A stretch of DNA of 64,000 nucleotides from the NCBI GenBank assembly GCA_963665395.2, contig OY762251.1:4402001-4466000 (forward strand), in the 5' to 3' direction. Position 1 is the first letter of the stretch. Each line of letters begins with the position of its first letter. This document shows positions 17,242 to 24,355 of the stretch, piece after piece. A program made the position numbers and the translations under genes. Source of the DNA: Bin87 sp963665395 (GTDB lineage: Bacteria > Chloroflexota > Dehalococcoidia > Lucifugimonadales > UBA3495). A model generated the notes under the pieces. It was given only the letters and a program-made list of their open reading frames with translations. It did no database searches and was not told where the DNA came from.

Positions 17242-17625
17242 CTACTCTCCGGGCGGCGGTTCTTCAAACCGCTCGCCCCGGGCCTCGGCTTCTAGGCGTC
17301 GCCGGTTCCACTCCTGCCAGCGCTGTAGCATTTCGCGGCGGCCGACCTGGATGCCTTCATCCCGGCCCGCTTCCCGGCCCTCCTGCAAGCCCGCTTCGTA
17401 TCTTCGCTTCAGAAAACTTTCGGCCAGCATGGCTATGCCCTCCACTATTACCACCGCGTGGGCGGTGGACATTATGATCAGCGCCGTGGCCAGCGCCGCC
17501 GCTTCCAGCAGCGTCAGCTCGTCCGTCCGCAGGCCCCGCCAGTATAGCAGGGCCGAGCCGCCGAGGTACTGGACCAGGAACAGGCCCAGGAACCATAGTT
17601 CACGGCCTTTCGTTACCGCCGGCAT
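17242..17625 (-). CDS. small membrane protein with C-terminal EGRE/EPPP tail, copy B
   Basis: 127 residues, differing from copy A mainly by EGREAGRDEG in place of EGREEG and by the stop directly after EEPPPGE. Topology as in copy A. GGAGG precedes ATG 17625. The tandem pair is likely to have arisen by unequal exchange. Confidence 0.65.
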   Translation of the reverse strand: MPAVTKGRELWFLGLFLVQYLGGSALLYWRGLRTDELTLLEAAALATALIIMSTAHAVVIVEGIAMLAESFLKRRYEAGLQEGREAGRDEGIQVGRREMLQRWQEWNRRRLEAEARGERFEEPPPGE

Positions 17626-17744
17626 TCCCGCCTCCGTTCTACTCTACTCCAGCGCCTGGCCTTGCTTCCTGGCATCCATCCCGCCAGGAACGCCGGCGCA
17701 TGATAGAACATAAGTTCAATTAGTGTCAAGCGGGCTGGCCGCGA
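17244..17744. repeat. direct repeat B of about 500 bp
   Basis: Second copy of 16554-17041. It stops four bases before the left end of the ISAs1 element. Confidence 0.85.
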
Positions 17745-17870
17745 TGGTCAAGGCTATCGCATATGGATTTTGGCGAATTGAGTTAGGATGGTGATGAGGA
17801 AGCCATTGTCCCAACCGGCCTTTTTCAGTTTGCCGCGCCTGGAGCCTTTGCTGGGTTCCAACCGGGCCAG

Positions 17871-17896
17871 AGCCGGCCCCGTACTTGATACGGGGT
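17871..17896. repeat. hairpin insert, CTTGA-loop class, at a deletion joint
   Basis: AGCCGGCCCC, GTA, CTTGA, TAC, GGGGT. It lies exactly where the ISAs1 transposase loses about 60 residues. Confidence 0.75.
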
Positions 17897-18109
17897 AGTA
17901 CCGGGTTTCTTCGCTGGCATCAGCCGGGTCCTGCCCGACCATCCGCCGGCTGGCCGTTACTTTGCCCACCGCCTGCAACCTGGCCAGTCCTGCCATTGCT
18001 GCAACCAGGCCACATCGTCGCTGACGGCGGCGATGCGGGTTTCGATGCGCCCGTGACCTTTGTTGACCTGGGCAGCCTGGGCCGCCGGCATGGCGGGGTC
18101 GTCCAGAAA

Positions 18110-18124
18110 TCCGCCTGTGGCGGA
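18110..18124. repeat. 15-bp micro-palindrome TCCGCC-TGT-GGCGGA
   Basis: In frame in the ISAs1 transposase, encoding SATGG between LHDDV and FLDDP where relatives have about two residues. Confidence 0.65.
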
Positions 18125-18191
18125 CACGTCATCATGCAAACTGCCCTGGTTGCCTTTCAATCGCAGGGCGTAATCACCGCCCTGGTCAATC

Positions 18192-18218
18192 ACCCCGTGT
18201 CGGGGCACGGGGCAGGCT
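18192..18218. repeat. hairpin insert of the CCCCGTG/CACGGGG class, reverse orientation
   Basis: On the minus strand AGCCTGCCCC, GTG, loop CCCCGA, CAC, GGGGT. It separates AEQ from VIDQGGDYA and shifts the frame. Confidence 0.7.
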
Positions 18219-18431
18219 TTGTTCGGCGATCTGGCGCTGGCAGTGCATGGCGTCGGCGGTAACCACCTTATTCCGCAAAGTCAGCATTTCCAATAGCCTG
18301 GGCAGCGCCGTAATCTCGTTGGATTTGTCCGCAACGGCCAACTGTCCCAGCACCAAGCGCTGCTCTTCCGCCCAGGCGCTCACCGGATGCAGCGCCGATT
18401 GACCTTCGGCGCGGTCGTAAGAACGCCGCAA

Positions 18432-18457
18432 AGCCGGCCCCGTACTTGATACGGGGT
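18432..18457. repeat. hairpin insert, CTTGA-loop class
   Basis: AGCCGGCCCC, GTA, CTTGA, TAC, GGGGT. Its 23-base core breaks the ISAs1 frame between DGKT and LRRSYDRAEG. Confidence 0.75.
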
Positions 18458-18520
18458 CTTCCCGTCCACCGCCACCACACCGGGACCATGCTGAGCAAAC
18501 TGCTCCATGAACCCCAGAAA

Positions 18521-18535
18521 TCCGCCTGCGGCGGA
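18521..18535. repeat. 15-bp micro-palindrome TCCGCC-TGC-GGCGGA
   Basis: In frame in the ISAs1 transposase, encoding SAAGG between AAFQ and FLGFMEQF. Confidence 0.65.
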
Positions 18536-18949
18536 CTGGAAAGCCGCCGGGTCCAACATTCCCAGCGCCCGGGAAAAGGTGTCGTGGCTGGGAATGCCGT
18601 TGGGCAACGGCAGAAAGGTCTCCAGAAACTCCCGCTTGGCGTGGCCGAACAACTCCATGTCGGCGCAAGTCTGGCCGCCGCAGACCATGGTGCACAGGGC
18701 GATGACCAGGATGTCGTGTAGAGAATGCAGGCGGGCGTTGACTGCCCGCGGGTCTTCCAAGTCGGCAAATACGTGGGCTAATTCGGGCATGGCGTCTCTC
18801 CCTTCCCCGCTGCATTAGCCTACATCTTACCCAACCCCTCAATTTTCATATGCGATAGCCCTGTCATCGTGCGCATCCTCGGTTGACAGGGATGCCGCAA
18901 TGTAACACCATCATTGCAGGACTGTAAAATCCCTTTGCTTTTTGAGACT

Positions 18950-19768
18950 ATGAGTACTCCCATGATCGACATCTCCCGCCTCTCCGTGCTGGCCTGCTTC
19001 GCCCATCCCGACGACGAAGGCTTTTCTTCCGGCGGCCTGCTGGCCATGCTGGCGGCCGGCAGCGCCCGGGTCACGCTGGTCTGCGCCACCAACGGCGACG
19101 TTGGAGAAATCAGCGACCCCGCGCTGGCCACGCCGGAAAACCTGTGGCAGGTTCGCAAACAGGAACTCCGCAACGCCATGGCCATCACCGGCATCGCGGA
19201 TGTTCGCTTTCTGGACTACCGGGACAGCGGCATGGACGGCGCCGATGACAACCGCCATCCCAACGCCTACTGCAACGCCGACCCTGAATCGGTAATCGGG
19301 AATCTGACCAACATCATCTCCGAAATCAACCCGCACCTGATACTCACCCACGACCCCAGCGGGGGCTACGGTCATCCCGACCACAAGACCATGTGCAGCC
19401 ACGCCACCGCCGCCGCGGCCCGCGCCTCCGACCCGGACGGCTTCACGCCGCTGCTGTACTACACCTGCTTCCCCCGCAGCGTGTTCCAGCGGATGTGGCA
19501 GGAGATGACCGACCGGAGCATCACCCCGCCCTTCGCCGTGGACGCTGTGGACACCCTGGGCACGCCCGACGGTGACGTTACTACTACCCTGGACGTTTCA
19601 AATTGGGTGGAAACCAAGCTGACCTCACTGGCCTGCCACCGCACCCAGATCCACGATGATGGCCCCTTTGAGCAATTGCCTATGGAAGTCGTGCATCGAA
19701 TCATGGGCACGGAATACTATCAACTGGTTGCCCCTCCCGGCGCATCAGACTTGCTGACAATGTTGTAG
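18950..19768 (+). CDS. PIG-L family zinc deacetylase
   Basis: 272 residues. AHPDDE at 18-23 and HPDH at 142-145 are the zinc-binding motifs of the LmbE/MshB/BshB deacetylases, with THDPSGGYGHPDHKTM around the second. The family removes N-acetyl from glucosamine-type substrates such as GlcNAc-malate, GlcNAc-inositol or mycothiol conjugates. ATG 18950 is chosen for the conserved LSVLACFAHPDDE spacing; a TTG at 18914 is less likely. It starts just outside the ISAs1 element, and the Panacea gene begins 18 bp after its stop. Confidence 0.9.
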   Translation: MSTPMIDISRLSVLACFAHPDDEGFSSGGLLAMLAAGSARVTLVCATNGDVGEISDPALATPENLWQVRKQELRNAMAITGIADVRFLDYRDSGMDGADDNRHPNAYCNADPESVIGNLTNIISEINPHLILTHDPSGGYGHPDHKTMCSHATAAAARASDPDGFTPLLYYTCFPRSVFQRMWQEMTDRSITPPFAVDAVDTLGTPDGDVTTTLDVSNWVETKLTSLACHRTQIHDDGPFEQLPMEVVHRIMGTEYYQLVAPPGASDLLTML

Positions 19769-19786
19769 CAAACGTGGAGATTCGCA

Positions 19787-20380
19787 ATGACGACGCAACA
19801 GAGTTTCACCCAGAACATGGACAAGTTCATCGAGGCGGTTCTCTACATCGGCGAGCGGTCGGAAAACGACCCTTATTTTGGCGTGAGTAAGCTGACGCGC
19901 CTGCTTTACTACTCCGACTGCGGCGCATACGCACTGCGGGGCAAGCCGATTACCGGCGCCACCTACATCCATTTCCCCCACGGCCCCTACCCGGAGAACT
20001 GGTATCAGGTCCGCATCAAAATGGAGCAGGCCGGCGCCATCACCGTGCTGCGCGACAGCCACGCCCAGGGCTACCACCGCTACGGCCTGCTCACCAACCA
20101 CCCGGCCAACCGGGAAGTCCTGGCCCCGGAGGAACTGGAGGAAATGGACTTCCAGCTGGAGCGGTTCGCCAACTACAGCGCGGCGGCCATTGAGGACTAT
20201 TCCCAGTACGAAGCCGCCTGGCTGACCACTGAGGACGGTCAGCCCATGGCCTACGAGTTAGCCGGTTGCACCGCCCCGCCCTTGAGCCAGAACTCCATCC
20301 GCCACGTCATGGAGATCGCCAAACGACGCGCTGCCGAAGGAACGCCTGTTGACCCCGTTGACAACACAGGAAGCGATTAA
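19787..20380 (+). CDS. Panacea-domain (SocA-like) antitoxin
   Basis: 197 residues. The first 110 carry the Panacea signature: FIEAVLYIGER, GVSKLTRLLYYSDCGAYALRG, ITGATYIHFPHGPYP. Panacea domains neutralise a wide range of unrelated small toxins and are often proteolysed for regulation. The C-terminal 80 residues (AIEDYSQYEAAWLTTEDG and later) are less conserved and may face the partner. The stop TAA overlaps the ATG of the next gene (TAATG at 20378-20382), the order antitoxin then toxin seen in known Panacea pairs. Confidence 0.85.
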   Translation: MTTQQSFTQNMDKFIEAVLYIGERSENDPYFGVSKLTRLLYYSDCGAYALRGKPITGATYIHFPHGPYPENWYQVRIKMEQAGAITVLRDSHAQGYHRYGLLTNHPANREVLAPEELEEMDFQLERFANYSAAAIEDYSQYEAAWLTTEDGQPMAYELAGCTAPPLSQNSIRHVMEIAKRRAAEGTPVDPVDNTGSD

Positions 20381-20685
20381 TGCTGCCCGGAGCGAACGAA
20401 CCTTACCGGATTATTCGGAGTGCAAGTTTTCACTCCGACTGGAGCGCCGGCGTTGCGGCCGGATGGCTCAACCCCATGGTACATCCCGCCCAAGTGGAAT
20501 ACTTCACCAACTCTGTGCTGCCCACAACATCCTTTTATGGGAGTCCGGCAGCCGGCCAGCCGCCAAATTTCAGGACGTTTTCATTTTCCCCATCCCCACG
20601 CGGCTCCGGCGTAATTGAAATCGTCTATTCTATAATTGAGGATGACCGCACCATAATTCTGGAAGCAATCCGCCTGATTGCCTGA
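20380..20685 (+). CDS. putative Panacea-partner toxin, possibly RelE/ParE-like
   Basis: 101 residues, translationally coupled to the Panacea gene. I do not recognise the first 60 residues (WSAGVAAGWLNPMVHPAQVE). The last 25, VIEIVYSIIEDDRTIILEAIRL, have the strand pattern of the end of RelE/ParE toxins (xRVIYEIDDxxxxVxVLxVR). If this is right the N-terminal helices of RelE are replaced or shortened. The position makes a toxin role likely; the fold is a guess. Confidence 0.5.
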   Translation: MLPGANEPYRIIRSASFHSDWSAGVAAGWLNPMVHPAQVEYFTNSVLPTTSFYGSPAAGQPPNFRTFSFSPSPRGSGVIEIVYSIIEDDRTIILEAIRLIA

Positions 20686-20708
20686 ACACACGAGGAGCCA
20701 TCCCCGCC

Positions 20709-22292
20709 ATGCCCGTTGACGCCATCAGCCTGGAAGTCTTCAAAAATATGTTCATCTCCGTTTCCGAGGAGATGGGCGTAGCTTTGCAGCGTACCAGCTA
20801 CTCCACCAACATGAAGGAGCGGCAGGACTTCTCCTGCGCCCTGTTCAACCCCGCCGCCGAGATGGTCGCCCAGGCCGCACACCAGCCCGTGCACCTGGGA
20901 GCGATGCCGGCCTCGGTGCAGGCCGCCTTGCAGACCTTCCCCGACGGCCTGGCGGACGGCGACATCATTATCCTCAACGACCCCTACCTGGGTGGTTCCC
21001 ACCTGCCCGACATCACCCTGGTCGCGCCGGCGTATATCGACGAGGACAGCGATCGGAAACTCATCGGTTACGTCAGCAACCGGGGCCATCATTCCGACGT
21101 GGGCGGTATGGCCCCCGGCTCCATGCCCCTGTCCACCGAGCTTTACCAGGAAGGAATGATCATTCCGCCCCTGAAACTGGCGGACGCCGGACGCATCAAC
21201 CACGAGGTCATCGCCCTCATCTGCCGCAACTCCCGCACCCCCGACGACCGGCAGGGCGACTTGTCGGCGCAGATTGCCTCCATTCGGGTAGGCGAAAAGC
21301 GTCTCAGCGAGATCGCGGAACGGTACGGCCTGTCCGAAACCCACGAGCATATGGACGCGCTGCTGGACTACTCCGAGCGGCTGACCCGTCGCCGCATCAC
21401 CGAGCTGCCCGACGGCGTGTATCGCGTAACCGACTACATGGACGACGACGGGCTGACCGAAGAGCCGGTGCCCATCACCGTAGCCGTGACGGTAGCCGGC
21501 GACCGCCTGACCATCGACTTCACCGGCACCGCGGCGCATCGGCCCGGCTGCATCAACGCGCCCCGCGCCGTCACCGTATCGGCCAGCCTGTACGTCGTCC
21601 GCTGTGTCGTCGGCGACGAGGCCCCGGCCAACCAGGGATGCCTGCGTCCCGTGGAGATCATCACGCCCCGGGGCAGCCTGGTGGACCCGCTGCCCCAGCG
21701 CGGCGTCGCCGGCGGCAACGTGGAAACCTCCCAGCGCATCACCGACGTGCTGCTGGCCGCCATGAGCCAGGCCCTGCCCGACCGCATCCCGGCGTCCTCC
21801 CAGGGCACCATGAACAACATGATTATCGGCGGCCATGACATTTCCCGCGACAAGCCCTATGTCTATTACGAGACCATCGGCGGCGGCATGGGCGCCCGGC
21901 CCGACAAGGACGGCGTATCCGGCATCCACACCCACATGACCAACACCATGAACACCCCGGTGGAGGCATTGGAGTTCGCCTTTCCGCTGCGCCTGAAGCG
22001 GTACTCCCTGCGCCGCGGCTCCGGCGGCGACGGCCTCCATCGCGGCGGCGACGGCCTGATCCGCGACGTTGAGTTTTTGAGTCCCGCCCGCGTAACCGTG
22101 CTGTCGGAACGCCGCCGCTACGCTCCCCCCGGCTACCACGGCGGACACCACGGCGAGCACGGCGAGAACATCCTGCTCAAGGGCGGCTACGAGGAAATCC
22201 ACCTGGCCGGCAAGGAGACCCTGGACGTTGAAGCCGGCGACATACTGAGCATCCGCACCCCCGGCGGTGGCGGCTGGGGCACGCCGGAGTAA
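20709..22292 (+). CDS. hydantoinase B/oxoprolinase family protein
   Basis: 527 residues, full length for the family. Begins with the typical IEVFKNMF-like lead (DAISLEVFKNMFISVSEEMG), then YSTNMKERQDFSCALF, LNDPYLGGSHLPDITLVAP, RGHHSDVGGMAPGSMP, and near the end FPLRLKRYSLRRGSGGDG and TPGGGGWGTPE. HyuB is the ATP-dependent ring-opening subunit of N-methylhydantoinase, acetone/acetophenone carboxylases and 5-oxoprolinase, and normally works with HyuA. No hyuA is adjacent here, so its partner must be elsewhere. Confidence 0.93.
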   Translation: MPVDAISLEVFKNMFISVSEEMGVALQRTSYSTNMKERQDFSCALFNPAAEMVAQAAHQPVHLGAMPASVQAALQTFPDGLADGDIIILNDPYLGGSHLPDITLVAPAYIDEDSDRKLIGYVSNRGHHSDVGGMAPGSMPLSTELYQEGMIIPPLKLADAGRINHEVIALICRNSRTPDDRQGDLSAQIASIRVGEKRLSEIAERYGLSETHEHMDALLDYSERLTRRRITELPDGVYRVTDYMDDDGLTEEPVPITVAVTVAGDRLTIDFTGTAAHRPGCINAPRAVTVSASLYVVRCVVGDEAPANQGCLRPVEIITPRGSLVDPLPQRGVAGGNVETSQRITDVLLAAMSQALPDRIPASSQGTMNNMIIGGHDISRDKPYVYYETIGGGMGARPDKDGVSGIHTHMTNTMNTPVEALEFAFPLRLKRYSLRRGSGGDGLHRGGDGLIRDVEFLSPARVTVLSERRRYAPPGYHGGHHGEHGENILLKGGYEEIHLAGKETLDVEAGDILSIRTPGGGGWGTPE

Positions 22293-22368
22293 TTTACATG
22301 GATATACAGGATGAACAGGATAAAATAGATCAATTCAATATCCTGTCTATCCTGTGCATCCATGTAAA
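22293..22368. repeat. 76-bp inverted repeat (TTTACATGGATATACAGGAT ends)
   Basis: TTTACATGGATATACAGGAT at the left and ATCCTGTGCATCCATGTAAA at the right, abutting the hyuB stop. A second copy is at 34730-34809. A common bacterial QD-encoding intergenic repeat. Confidence 0.85.
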
Positions 22369-22379
22369 TACAAAGCAAT

Positions 22380-23066
22380 ATGCAGAACACCATTGCCGAA
22401 GTTCAGCAACAGGTCGTCGCCTGCCGGGCCTGCCCCCGCTTGGTGGAATGGCGGGAGGAAACGGCCCGGGTCAAGCGCCGGATGTACCGCGACGAGGAAT
22501 ATTGGGGCCGCCCGCTGGCCGCCTTCGGAGATCCCAACGCCCGCCTGCTGATCGTGGGCCTGGCTCCCGCCGCCCACGGCGGCAACCGCACCGGCCGGAT
22601 GTTCACCGGCGACCGCAGCGGCGATTGGCTGTTCGGCGCGTTGTACCGGGCCGGCTTCGCCAACCAGGCCGAATCCGTCCGCCCCGGCGACGGGCTGGAG
22701 TTGCGCGGCGCGCTGATCACCGCCGCCGCCCGCTGCGCCCCGCCGCAAAACAAGCTCACGCCGGATGAGCTCTCCGCCTGCCGGCCGTACATCACCCGCG
22801 AAATCGAGCTGCTTACCGACTTGCGGGCGGTGGTGGCTTTGGGCCGCATCGCCTTCGACGCCTTCCTCCGCGCCTGGGCCGCCGCCGGGCGCGCCTCGCC
22901 GGAGCGCAAGCCGCCCTTCGGCCACGACGTAGCGACGCTGCTGCCCGACGGCGGCCCGCTGCTGATCGCGTGTTATCATCCCAGCCAGCAAAACACCCAG
23001 ACCGGCCGGCTTACCGAGGCAATGCTGGACGCAGTATTCTTGCGGGCGCGAGCGGCGGTTCAGTAG
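22380..23066 (+). CDS. uracil-DNA glycosylase, family 5 (UDGB type)
   Basis: 228 residues. Cys15 and Cys18 (CRAC) begin the iron-sulfur cluster ligands, later joined by Cys in AARCAPPQNK and LSACRPYI. Motif GLAPAAHGGNRTGRMFTGDR at 60-79 and the C-terminal HPSQQNTQTGRLT are diagnostic for the Thermus UDGB-like family, which removes uracil and some deaminated purines using no motif-1 Asp/Asn. The start lacks a clear ribosome site and lies 11 bases after the 76-bp repeat. Followed by a nuclease gene of the SbcD family. Confidence 0.92.
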   Translation: MQNTIAEVQQQVVACRACPRLVEWREETARVKRRMYRDEEYWGRPLAAFGDPNARLLIVGLAPAAHGGNRTGRMFTGDRSGDWLFGALYRAGFANQAESVRPGDGLELRGALITAAARCAPPQNKLTPDELSACRPYITREIELLTDLRAVVALGRIAFDAFLRAWAAAGRASPERKPPFGHDVATLLPDGGPLLIACYHPSQQNTQTGRLTEAMLDAVFLRARAAVQ

Positions 23067-23098
23067 TCCGAGCGCGGCAACCGCATATATTCACGACG

Positions 23099-24355
23099 AT
23101 GCGAATTCTCCATTTCTCCGACCTCCACATCGGCGTCGAAAACTACGGGCGCATCGACCCCAACACCGGGTTATCCACCCGGTTGGGCGATTTCCTCGGC
23201 GCGCTGGACGAACTGATCGAGTACGCTTTGAGCAACGGCGTTGACTTGGTCCTCCTGGCTGGAGACGCCTACAAGGGCCGTGACCCGTCCCAAACCCACC
23301 AACGGGAGTTGGCTCGCCGCCTGCTGCGACTCTCCAACGCCGGCATCCCGACCTTCCTGCTGCCGGGCAACCACGACCTGCCCGCCGCCGCCAGCCGCGC
23401 CCACGCCGTCGAGATTTTCTCCACCCTTGAAGTCCCCAACGTGTACGTCGGCGCGCGGCCCATTTGCTATCCGGTGCCGACCCCAGCCGGCCCCATACAG
23501 GTGCTCGCCGTTCCCTGGCCCTCCCGGGGCGCCATGCTGGCCCGTGACGAATCCCGAGGGTTGAGTATCGAGGAAATCCGCCAGGAGTTGGAACGCCGGA
23601 TGACCGAGGCCATCTCCCAACAGGCCCGGATGCTTGACCCCGAAGCGCCGGCCATCCTCGCCGGCCATGTCACGGTCAACGGCGCCACCACCGGCACGGA
23701 ACGCTCCATGATGCTGGGCAACGACCATGTGCTCAACGTCAGCGCGGTGCAGCAGCCGCAGTTGGAATACGTCGCCCTGGGCCACATCCACAAGCACCAG
23801 GTTCTGCGCCCACCGGGAGCAGGCGGCCCGGCGGTGGCCTACTCCGGCAGTCTCCAGCGCGTTGATTTCTCCGAGGAGGACGACGAAAAAGGCTTCTGCG
23901 TGGTGGATATTGACCCGAAAGCGCCCCAGGGCCGGCGCTTGACCGATTTCCGGTTCCAGCGCATCGCGGCGCGGCCCTTTGTCACCGTTGACGCCGCCGT
24001 TCCCGACAACGAAACCAACCCGACTGATTTCGTGGCCCGCGCCATCGCCCGCCGCCCGGTGGCCGGAGCCATCACCCGGCTGCGGCTCAAGCTCTCCGCC
24101 GAGCAATCGACCCGCATCCGCGACGCCGACCTGCGGCCGGCGTTGTCATCCGCCCACTACGTCGCCAGCATCGCCCGCGATGTAACCGACGAAACCAGAC
24201 GCCGGCCAACCGTGGCGCCCACCGACCTGCAACCCCTGGCCGCCCTCCGTATGTATCTGGAGAGCCGCGGCGTCAGTCCGGAACGCCGGGATGTCCTCCT
24301 GGAACGCGCCGAGACGCTGTTGGCCTCGGTGGACGCCGAGGTTGCATCGCCATGA
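23099..24355 (+). CDS. sbcD: SbcD/Mre11-like metallophosphoesterase (DNA repair exonuclease)
   Basis: 418 residues. Calcineurin-like motifs in order: FSDLHIG (Asp8, His10), GDAYKG, GNHDLP, GHVTVNG and GHIHKHQ, in SbcD spacing, followed by the capping domain ending near residue 400. SbcD with SbcC opens hairpins and blocked DNA ends. No sbcC follows; instead a P1 peptidase overlaps by 4 bp (ATGA). ATG 23099 is at the conserved MRILHFSDLH; a TATATT ending 7 bases upstream could give a leaderless mRNA. Confidence 0.88.
   Translation: MRILHFSDLHIGVENYGRIDPNTGLSTRLGDFLGALDELIEYALSNGVDLVLLAGDAYKGRDPSQTHQRELARRLLRLSNAGIPTFLLPGNHDLPAAASRAHAVEIFSTLEVPNVYVGARPICYPVPTPAGPIQVLAVPWPSRGAMLARDESRGLSIEEIRQELERRMTEAISQQARMLDPEAPAILAGHVTVNGATTGTERSMMLGNDHVLNVSAVQQPQLEYVALGHIHKHQVLRPPGAGGPAVAYSGSLQRVDFSEEDDEKGFCVVDIDPKAPQGRRLTDFRFQRIAARPFVTVDAAVPDNETNPTDFVARAIARRPVAGAITRLRLKLSAEQSTRIRDADLRPALSSAHYVASIARDVTDETRRRPTVAPTDLQPLAALRMYLESRGVSPERRDVLLERAETLLASVDAEVASP

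Larger units (their letters stand above)
17754..18790 (-). pseudogene. ISAs1 family transposase, broken by palindromic inserts
   Basis: Starts MPELAHVFADLEDPRAVNAR at 18790 and shows the family blocks CGGQTCADMELFGHAK, SHDTFSRALGMLDP, VVAVDGKT, LRRSYDRAEGQSALH, VTADAMHCQRQIAEQ, IDQGGDYALRLKGNQG, KGHGRIETR and VGQDPADASEETRYY. Frame is lost at the hairpins at 18432-18457 and 18192-18218; removal of 23 bases at the first restores DGKT-LRRSYDRAEGQ. Two 15-bp palindromes encode extra SAAGG and SATGG. After EETRYY about 60 residues are missing and the hairpin at 17871 lies on the joint, followed by the C-terminal AGWDNGFLITIL. Confidence 0.9.
17749..18863. mobile_element. ISAs1-type insertion sequence, inactive (1115 bp)
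   Basis: Terminal inverted repeats: left CAAGGCTATCGCATATG, right (inward) CAGGGCTATCGCATATG, one mismatch in 17. CAGGGCTATCGCA is typical of ISAs1 ends. Contains one degenerate transposase on the minus strand. No convincing target duplication was seen. Confidence 0.88.

Noticed and set aside
17740..18872. target duplication around the ISAs1 element
   Set aside because: Flanking sequences GCGATGGT and TCATCGTG do not match convincingly as a direct repeat.
20625..22202. long open frame of 525 codons on the minus strand
   Set aside because: It is antisense to the clear hydantoinase B gene and has low-complexity Gly/Val/His content typical of GC-rich shadows.
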